The position numbers and the translations under genes were made by a program. Under the pieces are notes generated by a model. It ran no database searches, was not told the DNA's origin, and saw only the letters and a list, made by a program, of their open reading frames with translations. Below, piece by piece: positions 23,126 through 34,510 of a stretch of 64,000 bases of DNA; within the stretch, counting starts at the first letter, position 1; every line of letters begins with the position of its first letter. The stretch is from Delphinapterus leucas (taxonomy: Eukaryota; Chordata; Mammalia; Artiodactyla; Monodontidae): positions 5,944,846 through 6,008,845 of the forward strand of contig NW_022098049.1 in NCBI RefSeq assembly GCF_002288925.2, read 5' to 3'.

Positions 23126-23558
23126 CTGCCTCTCCCGTGTGAAAAGGACACAAACGATATTGAATGAATAAATGAATCAACGTATAGTACGGATCTTAAT
23201 AAATGTTAATTGACTGGGAACCACCATTCTCTCACCAAATTTGATTCTCCACGCCAAATGAGATAGCAGATTACATGTAATGAACTTACTGGACAAACTA
23301 CATTTCCTAGTGTTTGAGACCAGCTGAGGTCTCTTGGGGACAGCCATGAGAGTGAGGGGTAAACCGCTGGAGGCAATGCACTCTCAGCATTGCCTCTGAG
23401 TTATCATCACGGCATCAAGCCAGGGAGCCCTCCTTCCCAATCACTGCTGTCTAGCACTCAGCTGAAACCAAGACGCCAGGATTTGGTACAGCACTGCTGC
23501 TTGGGGCGTCTTGACTCTGTATCTCTGGACCCACTTACTTAACTTAAAAATGACAAGA
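23126..23558. other. Unassigned non-coding sequence
   Basis: Nothing certain. A weak L2-like end (cttaataaatgttaattgac) lies at about 23195. Confidence 0.4.
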
Positions 23559-23559
23559 T

Positions 23560-24049
23560 TGGTTCAAAGATGGCAGAATAGGGGTTTTCTGAGGTTCTTT
23601 GCCTTTTCCTGACTCCCAGTATAAACAACAAAGAAACAGAGATTCTCATACTAAGTGAAGTTAAGTCAAGCAGAGAAAGACAATTATCATATGATGTCAC
23701 TCATATGTGGAATCTAATTTAAAAAATGATACAAATGAACTTATTCACAAAACAGAAAGACTTACAGATATTGAAAACAAACTTATAGTTACCACAGGGG
23801 AAACATTTTGGGGAGGGATAAATCAGGAGTTTGGGATTAATGTATACACACTATTATATATAAGATAGATAACCAAAAAAGACCTACTGTATAGCACAGG
23901 GAACTCAATATTCTGTGATAACCTGTATGAGAAAAGAATCTGAAAAAGAATGAATATATATATATGTATAACTGAATCACTTTGCTGTACACCTGAAACT
24001 AACAAACATTGTAAATCAACTATACTCCAATAAAATTAAAAAAAAAAAA
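23560..24049 (+). mobile_element. L1 3' end with an L1-5'-UTR-like start
   Basis: From about 23640 it is L1 tail in sense: gtggaatctaatttaaaaaa, cctactgtatagcacaggga, cactttgctgtacacctgaa, atactccaataaaatt and an A-tail. Some 60-80 bp upstream, 23563-23582 reads ttcaaagatggcagaatagg, like the start of many mammalian L1 5' UTRs. Whether the two are one internally deleted element is inference. No clear target duplication was found. Confidence 0.7.
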
Positions 24050-25200
24050 GAATATGAGTAAAGGCTTCAATGAAACTAACAGAGTGCTGGAGGTCAACCT
24101 TACAATGGCCAAACATGGTGATGTCTGGGCTAAGGAAAGGAAGGAACATTATATCTTGACCTTGAACAGAATGACAATTACACAAAAAGCAACTGCCAAT
24201 ATTCCAAAAGGCCCATTCCATGAGCTTTTGAATGAGTCACAGAAGTAGGGTCATGGAAAGATCTAAGGAGAGGTGACACATGTCTCTCTGGAGATCAGTT
24301 TAACTTCTCAGAATAGTATGAAAGAGAAACCAAGCCAACAAGCCATTTCTATCGTCCACAATCCTCCTGGCCAACTAAGATGATGCATTTCTGTTTTTTC
24401 AATACCTACCATAATGTCTTGCTCATAGTAGCTTTAATAATCTAAAGGAATAAAAGGCTTAAGTGTGATGGATAGTGTGGAAGAACCCACAAGAATACCT
24501 TAAACTGTGTGCTGGGTTTGAACCTCTGGCTTTAACTTACCACGTAACGCTGTGAGGTTCTTCTGAGTCCCTGTCTAGGAAGCACCGTCAGGGATATGAA
24601 ATGTGAAGAGCATGAGGTCATTCCTTAGTTCTAACATCCAGAGCCTGTGTTTTTTTCACAGGGTGTCTGAGGTTGCTGATCTCCTGTCTAACCCCCAGTT
24701 GTATCTGTAGGCTTTGTAGAGAATGAACGTAGATACTGAATCCACCTCCTAGTCAACAGGAGAATGAGGGCTGGTGATGCCATCCCCTCTCTGACACCCC
24801 ACTATGTAACTGTCTTAAAGACCCCGAGGCCCTGGAGGAGGAAGACCTGGTGCAACCCAGGCCTCCCCAGGGCTGAGTCTCATTGAGCCCCTGAGATGAC
24901 TGTCTCTGAGCCCAGGGATGCCTGGATCAAGTTGTCATTAGCTCTAGTGAGATGTTCTAGAAAACTTATGGGAGACAAGATGTCTTTAGGTATTGGCCAC
25001 TGTGATGATTTCTAGAAAATTGGACACCAGGACCATGGGGGCTTGCTTCTCCTCAATTGATTCTTTTTGTCCATGAGCTGGTGGGAGGATACTCTGCTTC
25101 AGCTTCATCTCTGGGCATCCTCCAGTCTGTATCCTGACCCCTCATATTCTCTCTTCTGATGGTGGCTTAAGGGACCATTCTTTCCAGGGATCAAAACTTT
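24050..25200. other. Unassigned non-coding sequence
   Basis: No family or exon recognised. The 64-codon frame at 24054-24248 shows no domain. Confidence 0.45.
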
Positions 25201-25204
25201 ACAG

Positions 25205-25425
25205 TAACAATAGCTAACTTTCCTTGACTATTTCCCAGGAGCTCTGAGAAGGGCTTTACATGCATTATAACATTTAACTCTACAAGGAAGATAATTTTTT
25301 ATTCTTGGGACAAGTGAGACACAGAGAGCCTAAATAACTTGCCCAAGGTCACAAAGCTAGTGAGTCCTAGAGCTAAGAAATAAACCCAGATCAATCTGGT
25401 TTTACAACCTTAACCTGTACTCTCT
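25205..25425 (-). mobile_element. MIR, nearly full length
   Basis: gggctttacatgcattataa, aacttgcccaaggtcacaaa and gctagtgagtcctagagcta in antisense order. Confidence 0.8.
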
Positions 25426-25595
25426 TTATCGTGAATAACTCTGATGGTGAATCTTCAGGAATTTACATAAGGATTTGGGGGTTCAGCTGTGCCTTCCCAG
25501 CACCACTGAAGTCAGGGGACATGGCCTTGAACTCTATGTTCTCTTCATAATAAATTAATAAATATGTGATTATAAAATAATAAATATGTGATTTG

Positions 25596-25644
25596 GAGAT
25601 TTCTTTCTTCCTTCCTTTCTTTCTTGCTTTGTTTCTTTTCTTTC

Positions 25645-25675
<31 letters not shown>

Positions 25676-25715
25676 CCCTTCCTTCCTTCCCTCCCTTTTC
25701 TTTCTTTTGAGTTTC
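25596..25715. repeat. Polypyrimidine tract (CTTT)n/(CCTT)n
   Basis: Includes about six uninterrupted tttc units near 25650-25674. The 118-codon minus-strand frame over it is Lys/Arg/Glu low complexity. Confidence 0.95.
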
Positions 25716-26190
25716 TTTATCTCTAAATCACAGCCAGGGGCATGGTAGGGTCCTCCCATGTGGTTGTTGCGGGAATTAAATGAAAGGATAAATGTGAATA
25801 GGGTCCTCCAGAGGGTCAAAATTCAGAGGGGGAGACAAAACCCCACATAGCTGGTTCTTTAAAACAACAGGCTAATAGCAACACAAAAGGACACATGTTT
25901 CCTGGAACTGACAAGTTTCTCTTTACTGTATTAATGGAGACAGTGACCCTGATCATGTCAGTGGTTTTTAGGGTGCCCTTGGTGATGTGGGGATCTACGG
26001 ATTGGATATTGCAAGTGGACTTTGGCTGTTCAAAGATGACAATGGCTGGGTTGCCTGGAAGAAGTCTTTCTGCATTGCCCATGAGGTTGAACTTCTTATC
26101 TAATGTGATCAAAACTTGGGAGGAAAGCGCTTGCTGGATTCACATATTAGTGGATACCCAAAAGACAAAGAACAGTGTTTATTACATAGT
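25716..26190. other. Unassigned non-coding sequence
   Basis: Overlapping frames on both strands (25816-26112 minus, 25895-26197 plus) with no known domain. I do not call a gene. Confidence 0.45.
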
Positions 26191-26194
26191 GGGT

Positions 26195-26495
26195 TAGGGA
26201 AAATGATTGGAGGAGGATGAAAGAGAAAGGAAGATCTAGGAAGAAAGAGGAGAGAGAAAAGAATTTGGAGGGACTGAAAGAAGAGAAAAAAATTTGAGAC
26301 AAGAGGAAATGACTGAAGGAAAGTCTGAAAATATATAAAAGGGAGAGAGATAAAAAGGGAGGGAGAGAGAAAGAGAGAGAGGAGAGGGAGAAGGGGGGAA
26401 GAAAGAAAAAGGGAGAGGTAAGAAGAGAGGGAAAAGGGAGGGAAATGAGAAGGGAGGGACACTGAGAAAGAAGAAAAGGGAGATAATGAAAAGAT
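26195..26495. repeat. Long polypurine tract
   Basis: Strongly A/G over about 300 bp, densest at 26336-26460 (gggagggagagagaaagaga). Opposite strand bias to the tract at 25596. It explains the two 117-codon Ser/Leu/Phe/Pro frames on the minus strand. Confidence 0.93.
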
Positions 26496-26764
26496 ACCAT
26501 TTTAAAGAAACTATTGTGTGCTAAACACTATGCTAACTGCTAGATGGGGGATGTTCTTTAGCCGTGGTGGAGCCTTCCTGAAGTCCCAGGAGGTTACGAC
26601 TGAACAGAGGTACAGAATCCTTATCTTGCTCTTAACACCTTGAACCTTGAACTTCATGCTGACCCCAACTTTATGCGTATTCAGGTGATTCATTTCTGAA
26701 CCCAAATGTTTGAAGAACATTGAATCTACTGAATTCTCCTTTATCAACTCTCTCCCTTTCCTCT

Positions 26765-26840
26765 TCATTACTTACTTATTTAATAATATTTATTGAACAC
26801 TATCTAGGGGCCAGGTTCTATTCTAATTGTTTTAATAGCT
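26765..26840 (-). mobile_element. L2 3' end remnant
   Basis: ataatatttattgaacacta followed by ctaggggccaggttctattc. Confidence 0.55.
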
Positions 26841-26984
26841 TCTTCTGAGACTTCTGAGGTGTGTTCATTCTTACGTGTGTGTACACCATGATCATCAGCG
26901 TCATCTTCACCATTACCATTATTTCCTCATAATCTTTTATGTGCAAAATCCTCCCCTGAGACTTTGCAAATGATCTTCACGTCA

Positions 26985-27172
26985 GTTATCACATCGTGTG
27001 CTCCCAGTACTCCTGAGGAGACAGAGGTTACTCTCTCCGCCCTGAAGATAGGAGAACTAAGGCTCAGAGAAGGTAAATGACTTACTCCAGGCCACGGCAT
27101 TCATCAGTAACAGACCTGAGACTATAACTCATCCTGACTCCTCATCCAGGGCTCTTCCCACTGTAAGGCTGG
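26985..27172 (-). mobile_element. MIR fragment
   Basis: ctaaggctcagagaaggtaa and gacttactccaggccacggc mark it. The right end reads ccagggctcttcccactgt. Confidence 0.6.
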
Positions 27173-27224
27173 GAGGTCAGTGCTGCTAATGTAAACTGAA
27201 AAGGGTAAATACTGTATACTGCTA

Positions 27225-27470
27225 AGAGATGATAGTGCCTAGTGGTTGAGAGCAGACATGCATTCAAATCTCCATCACTTCTTAGTTGTTTGACCTTGGA
27301 CAATCACCTATCATCCCTGAGTCTCAGTTTGCTCATGTGCACCTTGGGAGTTCTAATAATATCAACCTTACTGGATTGCTGGAAGGATTAAATAAGGTAA
27401 TATGTGGAAAGTGCTTGCACAAGTGCCTGATACAGAATAGGTGCTCAATAAAAGTTAGTTATTATTGCTG
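27225..27470 (+). mobile_element. MIR, nearly full length
   Basis: gcctagtggttgagagcaga, tgtttgaccttggacaatca, ctgagtctcagtttgctcat and ggtgctcaataaaagttagt in sense order. Confidence 0.85.
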
Positions 27471-28065
27471 TGGACACTGTCACTCTTTGTTTTGGACAAC
27501 GAGGTGTGGCAGAGAGGGTAGCTCAGGGCACACACATGGTGGTGTCCTCAAGGACCCCACTGACTGAAGACTCCTTTGCCTGACACTCACCCTACTGGGC
27601 ACCAACCACGAGCTCTAAGGATAGCCATTGCTTATGCCAGCCAAGGGGGATTAGCTGCCACTTGACATTGTGTAATGGGGCTTCACCCATGCCAGTTACA
27701 ATTTCCTGGGCTCATGTGCCATTAGGTCAGCACTCTTGAAGGTCTTTTCTTTCCTGAGGACCTGGGATTCAGCAACCCAGGGGAAATGGCCCAAACGTAA
27801 TGTGCATGTTTGTGTGCTAGGTGAAAACATGCTGGAGATGCAGTTGGTCAAGGAGAAAGAAGAAAGAAAGCAGGGTGGGTGGAGACCTCAGGACCACAGG
27901 ATCTTGGCTTTGCAAATCAACTAATTATCTCTGTCTCTTGAGAAAGCCTAACCTTTATGAAATTGGCCTTTCTGGGACCTTAGTATGACATTGGACCGGA
28001 CCAAGGATTTGGGGTCATACAGATAAGGGCCTTATATACAAATAGAATTTAATTTGTAAAACTAC
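27471..28065. other. Unassigned non-coding sequence
   Basis: Nothing recognised. Confidence 0.45.
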
Positions 28066-28069
28066 CTTT

Positions 28070-28130
28070 TGGGGTGTCAGTTATTACCTCTATTTTATAA
28101 ATAAGGACACTGAGGCTCACAGTGGCCATC
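28070..28130 (-). mobile_element. MIR core remnant
   Basis: attacctctattttataaat followed by aaggacactgaggctcacag. Confidence 0.45.
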
Positions 28131-28289
28131 TTGAGATGGTTTGAACCTAATTTCCCCTTCTCCCTCCCCCCAGGGTGATTATCCAGTCACATGCCAGACT
28201 TACCATCTATATGATGAAAAGGCCAAAATCTTTATTTCCAGCCTTGTCCTATCCTTTGAACTGTGGATTGATTCCTGCATATAAATGCC

Positions 28290-29300
28290 TACTTGACATC
28301 CCTACATAGATGTCTAATAACCATCTCTAACCTATTATGCCCAAACTGAACCCTTCACTTCCCTTCCCAATGGCCCCCAAACTGGCTCTTCACTCAACTT
28401 CCACATTTTATTGATCGACACCACCACATATCCAGTTCCTTAGGCGCAAACCTAGGGATCTTCCTGGATTTGACAAATTCTCTTATCCTCCCCACATCCA
28501 CCCTGTCAGTGAGACCTCTTACCTCTACCTTGAAAACATTTTTCAGACCTTTCTGCTTTGCTCCAAATAAACCCAAACACCCTAGTCCATGCTCCATCCT
28601 CACCCACCTTCACCGCTGTAATACCTTCCTAACTGGTTTCCACCTTCCTTTGCCCCCTATAATCCATTCTCTACACAGTTGTCAAGTAGATGCTTTCCCC
28701 AGTAAAAATAAGCCCCTTCTCTGGACTGCTTACTTCTTACCTCAAATGGCTTCTACAGCACTTCGAGTCAAATTCAAGCTCCTCGTACCATGTCTACAAG
28801 CTCCTTTCTGATCTGGTTCCTGGAGTTCATCACCTACTATACTCTCCCTGACGCACTGTGGTCCAGCCAAACTGGTTTTTTCTGTGTTCCTCAAATACCC
28901 CAAACTTTCGTCAGTATTAGGGTCTTTGCACTAGCTGTTCCCTCCCCCTGGCTCCCTTTGGCCTCAGACCTTCACATTGAGGGCCCCTTCTTTCTGTTCT
29001 TTCGCAGGTCAAGCATCACTTTCTCAGGGCCAGCCCTGACCACCCAGCCTATTATACACCTTCTACCCAAATAGCTTTTTTTCATGTTACTCTATTTATA
29101 TCCGTCCAAGGATGTGTCTCAATTTGGTATCATCTTATTTATTGGTTTCACATTTATCACCCATCTCTCCCAACTAGAATGTGAATTCCAGGGGAGCAAG
29201 GATTGTGCCTCTTCTGGTTCACTGCCATGTCTACATTGCCGGGCACGTGGTCTGACACAGGGTAAGTGCTCAATAAATGTTTGTTGATTGAATGAGTGAC
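28290..29300 (+). mobile_element. L2, about 1 kb of the 3' part
   Basis: Sense L2 words run through the block: gatcttcctggatttgacaa, ataccttcctaactggtttc, ggtctttgcactagctgttc, agaatgtgaattccagggga, and the classic 3' end gtgctcaataaatgtttgtt. The best-preserved L2 in the window. Frames at 28470-29074 are remnants or chance within it. Confidence 0.8.
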
Positions 29301-29800
29301 TGTCATTCTAAAGCTTCTGTGATTGCTTCGGGTGAGTACTAATCGGGGGGGAGGCAAATGGGTGTATAAATGTGGCCCCAAATATTGTCCCAAACACAAA
29401 GTAGCATTTAAAAAAAGTTTTATTTATGTAGGAGCACTTTGGAAGAAACCAAATAAAAACCAAAAGCTGTCTCTCTCAGTGTTCTGACTTCTGTCTTGTA
29501 CACCTTGGCAGAGATGACAAAACAAAATGCAACTTCAAAACAAGACATTGTAAACAAGTGTGGGTCTCTCCGTGTGGTTTTTCTTGGGTGGGGAGCTCTG
29601 GGAGGGCAGGGCCAGGCTCCCGCCTGACAGCTGGCCCCGCTCACTCCTCCCTGCCCGCATCTCTGCGGATGCACCTCCATCCAGCCTTCTGCCCCAGCAG
29701 CCCCTCTTCTCTGTGTGCCCTGGCTTGTCTTCTTCCTTGTCCAAGTCTGATCCATCTCCACCTGGGTTGTACTTTACTCTCATCCCAGTGGCCAGGTGAG
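29301..29800. other. Unassigned, repeat-poor
   Basis: No family recognised. A minus-strand AATAAA (ttttattta near 29418) and a GC-rich right half could mark a transcript end, but no exon is visible, so this is only a note. Confidence 0.35.
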
Positions 29801-29804
29801 CAGA

Positions 29805-30010
29805 ATTAACAGCTCTGGGTTAAAATCCTGGCTTGTCTACTTACTCGATGTGTCATCTCGAGTAAACAGTTTACCTTTTCTGAACCCCAGTGTTCCCATG
29901 TATGGAAAGGGGATAAATCAGTATCTATCTCACACAGCACTTGTAAGGAATAACTGACCTTGTCCTTGTGATGTGCTTGCTATAGTGCTTTGGGTGTGCT
30001 AACTGTGCTC
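29805..30010 (+). mobile_element. MIR
   Basis: ctgggttaaaatcctggctt, gtctacttactcgatgtgtc and accttttctgaaccccagtg in order. Confidence 0.7.
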
Positions 30011-30299
30011 ATAAGACTTAACTATCATGTTTCTTCCGCACTGACCCTAAAAGGTGACATCTTCACAAATAGCTTGGTTCTTGGAAATGCAACTTTTGGA
30101 TTTGAAACTTAAATGTTTTTATTCTAAATTGCCAGCTGTATGATGTGTGTGGGTCCTTCTTCTGTGCCAAGAAGTGGGTTTCATGAGAGCGAAACCACAT
30201 GACACAGAAGTAAAGAACACTCTTCACCTTCCTTCTTAGAATGCGTCTGAGTCCAGACTAATAATAACTACTGGCGTTTGTAGAGTGCTTTATATTTTG

Positions 30300-30424
30300 C
30301 TGTTGCTACTACTATTATTACTACCACTACCACTGCTAGTACTACTAGTACCGCTATTACTATTTCATTACTACTTTTGCTATTGCTCTTACTGCTTTTG
30401 CTACTACTGCTATTACTAACACTA
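30300..30424. repeat. Degenerate trinucleotide (TAC/TGC) repeat
   Basis: Imperfect units such as tactactattattactacca and tgctattgctcttactgctt over about 125 bp. Confidence 0.9.
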
Positions 30425-30522
30425 GTTAACATTTATTGAACGCTTGCTGTGTGACAGGCAGTATTCTATAAACTTTACATTTGTTACCTCACTTGATAAA
30501 CACAATAGCCAATGGAGAAGGC
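30425..30522 (-). mobile_element. MIR or L2 end remnant
   Basis: taacatttattgaacgcttg, tgtgtgacaggcagtattct, ttacctcacttgataaacac. Confidence 0.55.
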
Positions 30523-30529
30523 AGTGTAC

Positions 30530-30765
30530 ATGGTGCTTAGAAATGCACACTGGAAGTCAGACTTCCTGGCTTCAAATCTTGGCTCCAATGATTACTTAGC
30601 TATGTGATTCTAAGAAAGTTACCTAACCCCTCTGTGACTCAATTATCTTAAAATAGGGATTAATAATAGAATACAATCAATGAGATAACACAAGTAAAAC
30701 GTTTTGATAAGCTCTGAACAGTGCCTGGCATTTAATGAACACTCAAGTTACTGTTGATATTAAAA
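30530..30765 (+). mobile_element. MIR, nearly full length
   Basis: cttcctggcttcaaatcttg, aagaaagttacctaacccct, ctctgaacagtgcctggcat in sense order. Confidence 0.85.
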
Positions 30766-30799
30766 ACAATTTTTAGTGTATTTAGAGGTTATTTATCAC

Positions 30800-31025
30800 C
30801 CTACTATCCCATCCTCACCTCTGCCCCTGTCACACTATGCTTTCTGCGCACCTAATGAATATCATAAAGGATTGTAATAGTCTTTTTCTCCTTGAATTCT
30901 CCTTCCGGCCTAGACACGTCTTTGGAGCAGAGGAATAAGCTTTGTTCACTGTTGTATCCACATCTCCTAGCATAGACTTGGCACGTCCTGTTTTTAATAG
31001 ACACTTGTTGAATGGACAAAGGACT
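30800..31025 (+). mobile_element. L2 3' end
   Basis: tttggagcagaggaataagc, atccacatctcctagcatag and ttaatagacacttgttgaat. Confidence 0.6.
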
Positions 31026-31059
31026 GAATTTCTGAGTGTGTGTTGTGAACCCAATCTTA

Positions 31060-31245
31060 TGCTAACTTGTTATAATATTGAATGCACAAAACAACCCCAT
31101 AAGTTCGAAGACATTCCTTCCCTTGTTCCTTCCTTTTTTTCTTTCTTCAAGGGTGACAAAGGTCTTACTTTCCCCATTTTACAGATGAGAAGACTGAGAC
31201 CCATGATTAAGTAATGTGGCCAAAGTCAAAGAGTTTCTGTATCAA
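31060..31245 (-). mobile_element. MIR with a small insertion
   Basis: aaaacaaccccataagttcg on the left, ccattttacagatgagaaga on the right, separated by a T/C-rich piece at about 31110-31155. Confidence 0.55.
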
Positions 31246-31577
31246 AAACCCTGAATCTACAACTTTGGACTCTACATTCCTCAATCCATAATATAGATTG
31301 AACGTACTGGATAGACTGGATTGCAATTTGGGGGACTCAGTGAATATTCTTGAATGATGAGGCTTACCTAAGAATAGCATCTTGGCATCACTGAAAAGAA
31401 AAAGCATATAGAATCCCTCCGAGGGCCTCTGAGCGTGTCCATCAATTTGAGTCCGTCACTAACCTTGTCTATGTGATAAGAAAATACCCGAGTCCATGTG
31501 TTTTGTCTCTTGGCTGCCAACTGAGTTGACTGCATGGCTGATTCACATCAATGTAGGGAAATTGCGTGTTAATCTTT
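31246..31577. other. Unassigned non-coding sequence
   Basis: Nothing recognised. Confidence 0.45.
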
Positions 31578-31592
31578 TATTACCATGTTCTT

Positions 31593-31795
31593 TTTTTTTT
31601 TTTGCTGTACGTGGGCCTCTCACTGTTGTGGCCTCTCCCGTTGCGGAGCACAGGCTCCGGACACGCAGGCTCAGCGGCCATGGCTCACGGGCCCAGCCGC
31701 TCCGCGGCATGTGGGATCTTCCCGGACCGGGGCACGAACCCACGTCCCCTGCATCGGCAGGCGGACGCTCAACCACTGCACCACCAGGGAAGCCC
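31593..31795 (-). mobile_element. CHR SINE (cetacean type)
   Basis: Perfect 15 bp target duplication tattaccatgttctt at 31578-31592 and 31796-31810. Body close to the 22.7 kb copy, with a few CpG losses (cacgtcccct for cgcgtcccct). Confidence 0.97.
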
Positions 31796-31810
31796 TATTA
31801 CCATGTTCTT

Positions 31811-32440
31811 GTTCAAAGAACACTGTGTCTAATTTGCCTGTAGTGTATGGACCCAGTAATTGAAGGAATATAACGTATTTTTTCTAGCTGGAAAGCAATC
31901 TCCTGGTTTAAATATTTAAAAGATTAAATACACATAACACTCACATCTTCATTATTTATATTGGTGATAAAATAAACCACATAGTAGAAACCATATAGTA
32001 GAAAATTTTGAAAATTTTGAAAAGAAAAAAGAATCACCCTTAAGTCCATGACTTTAGCCCCATTACTCTTAGCACATTGATGATTTTTCTTCTATAAATC
32101 TTCCTACTTATTTTCACATTTTCACTATAATAGTATTTGTAAAACAGTTTCCCTCCCTTCCCTTAGCATTTTAACAGAATATTTTTCCTTATTATTATAA
32201 TACAGTAACAGTGACCATAACAGTTAATATTGATAGTTAAATACTATTCCCATAGACCATTGTTAATTTTCCACTTCTCACTATAAAAATGGCTTATTAG
32301 ATCTAATTTTGATTTGCGGAGCCAATGGTGAAGAGATATGGAAATGAAGATTATTCTTTGCCATTGGTCAGAACTCATAATATTGCCCCATAGTTAGGCC
32401 TTGGGGTTTCACGATCTTCACTTTTTGCAGATGGAAACAG
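31811..32440. other. Unassigned, A/T-rich
   Basis: Short internal duplications (catatagtagaaa, gaaaattttgaaaa) near 31980-32020. Otherwise nothing recognised. Confidence 0.4.
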
Positions 32441-32444
32441 TTAC

Positions 32445-32535
32445 AAAGTCGTAGCATCTTTGTGGAGGGACCCAAGAGATCATCTGGTTCAATTACCTTG
32501 TTTAGTAGATGACGTTACTGAGGCCTACTAATCTA
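32445..32535 (+). mobile_element. MIR3-like fragment
   Basis: acccaagagatcatctggtt followed by tagatgacgttactgaggcc. Confidence 0.4.
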
Positions 32536-32652
32536 TGTGATGGTGGACCCAGGTGAGAACTTGTGTGTCATTTTTAGGAAAAGCAACAAGATCAGTGTAG
32601 CTAGACTGTAGTTGACAAGGGAGAGATGGCAAGGATATAATGACAGAGGGAA

Positions 32653-32688
32653 AGTGTGTGTGTGTGTGTGTATGTGTGTGTGTGTGTT
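32653..32688. repeat. (GT)n microsatellite
   Basis: About 17 GT units with one interruption. Confidence 0.95.
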
Positions 32689-32694
32689 CATGAG

Positions 32695-33420
32695 CTCATG
32701 TAGGGCCTTACAGTTACTAGCAAGGACTTGGGCTTTTACTCTGTTGAGATGGAGAGCCATCATCGCCACTCAGGTTATTGTGAGAATGGAATGTAAGGGA
32801 CCAGAATGGGAGCAGGGAGATCACTGAAGGCAATGCAGGAATATAGGCAAGTGATGGTGGCGGCTCAGGCCAGGGTGGTAGCAGAACTGTGGCCAGAAAT
32901 GCTCCTTTTCTGCATCTATTTTATAGGTTGAGATGACAGTATAGCATTTGACAGGAGATGAGATAATAATAGAGACAGATGGACTGAATGTGGAGTATGA
33001 GAGACAGTGAGTAGTCAGGGGTTGACTCCAAGTTCCTTCAGCTTAAAACAACCGAATGCCTGATGTTTCCATTAACTGAGGCTGAAAGAAACTTTGGGAG
33101 GAACAGATCAGGGGTGCAGACAGGAGGCAAGGAGAGGCCCAAATCAGTACTTCTAGAATCATTCAATTGGGACTATGTTAAGTTTGAGATGTTTATCAGA
33201 CCTTTCTGAGTGGGGGTGTCAAGCCAAAAGTTGGATATATAAGTCTAGTGTGCAGGAGAGAGGTATAGGGATATAAATTTGGAGGTTTTGAGCATTGAAC
33301 GGTGTTAAAAGCCATGAGATTAAATGGGTGAGAATAGATTAGTAAAAGGACCAAAGACTCCTCTTTGGAGAGATGAGAAGGAGCCTGTAGAAAAGACGGA
33401 AGAGTAGTGTCCAATGATGT
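32695..33420 (+). mobile_element. Long ancient dispersed repeat, copy 1
   Basis: Words shared with a widespread mammalian repeat: gatggtggcggctcaggcca, gtcaggggttgactccaagt, ctatgttaagtttgagatgt, aggagagaggtatagggata. A second copy with matching word order is at 42350-43760. Family name not assigned. Confidence 0.55.
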
Positions 33421-34005
33421 GGTTAACGGCTACCTACCACTTCACTGTATGGAGGAAATACAATTACTTAGCCATTCCCCTGGGGAAAGGCATTGAGTTG
33501 CTATTTCTATCAGCACTTTAAGATTTCTACTACCCACATTTTAACAATGCTTTCTTATATTTCCCTGGTCTTTCACACAGACATCAGCTCTGTTAGTACC
33601 CGGTGGTCTGATGCCCTAATCGAAGCCCTGGGAATACCTCATTAGACCTTTGATGGACTCAGTATTTTGTAAAATGTTTTATAATTAGCCTTGAACTGGG
33701 CTAAAGCTAACCTTTACACTGTCTCTGAGGAGAGAGATATTCATTCAATTCACTCCAATCATCCTTATTCGTTGTATAAATTAGCTGTAAGTTAGCTGTA
33801 AATTAGTTAATCTATACTGGGTAATGAATAGTATAAGCAGTGCTGGCTGTGAGAATAATCTACTTACAGGAATGAACTGCTTACAAAGGCTTTCAGTCAT
33901 TCACTTTTTTGCCTACAAGGACAGAGACTCTGGTACTATGGTTTTAACCATTGTCTGCCATGGAGCTGACTTCATACTGACTTGCAGAAACTACAAGGCA
34001 AAAGG
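33421..34005. other. Unassigned non-coding sequence
   Basis: Short tandem tagctgtaa/ttagctgtaagt units near 33780. No exon recognised. Confidence 0.45.
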
Positions 34006-34009
34006 GGAG

Positions 34010-34215
34010 GCAAAATCACAGGCTCTGGGATCATCCAGGCCCATGTTAGGATCCTGAGGCCTACTCTCTGGTGGTGTGGCCTTGGGAGAAGCACCTTCTT
34101 ATAATTCTTTATAATGAGAGTGTAATACGGATAACTACTTTAGAGACCTGTAAGAATTAAATGAAGTATAGCATATAGAATACATGGCTCAGAGTAAGTA
34201 CTCAACAAAGATGAA
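34010..34215 (+). mobile_element. MIR
   Basis: cacaggctctgggatcatcc, ggtggtgtggccttgggaga, gtaagaattaaatgaagtat, agagtaagtactcaacaaag. Confidence 0.7.
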
Positions 34216-34224
34216 TTCCTTAAC

Positions 34225-34510
34225 TTTTCCTGTGAGTTTCATCTTCAAAGCCCAGCTAAAATGGTATCTCCTCTAAAATAGGAAATTGGTTACTCCCAAC
34301 TACAGTAATTGCTCCATCCTGGAAGCTCATACAGCCTGCAGTTTTCCTCCATTTTGTGTTACTTCACTCTATCTTAAAATGAAGTTAGGTATTTGAATGC
34401 CTTTCACCCAGCCAGGGAAGACCTTAGGTCTCTTTCATGAGTGTATTCTCCCCTACCCGCTAGAGTGGTATAGCACATATTGTGTGCTCAATATTCTAAT
34501 CTAGTATATA
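34225..34510 (+). mobile_element. L2 3' part
   Basis: tcaaagcccagctaaaatgg, gtgttacttcactctatctt, tatagcacatattgtgtgct. Confidence 0.55.

Noticed and set aside
26109..26500. Two overlapping 117-codon minus-strand frames
   Set aside because: Both are translations of the polypurine tract in the antisense direction.
29401..29560. 3' end of a minus-strand transcript, from AATAAA and conserved-looking text
   Set aside because: Only a single polyadenylation-type hexamer with no exon upstream. Such hexamers are common in AT-rich DNA.
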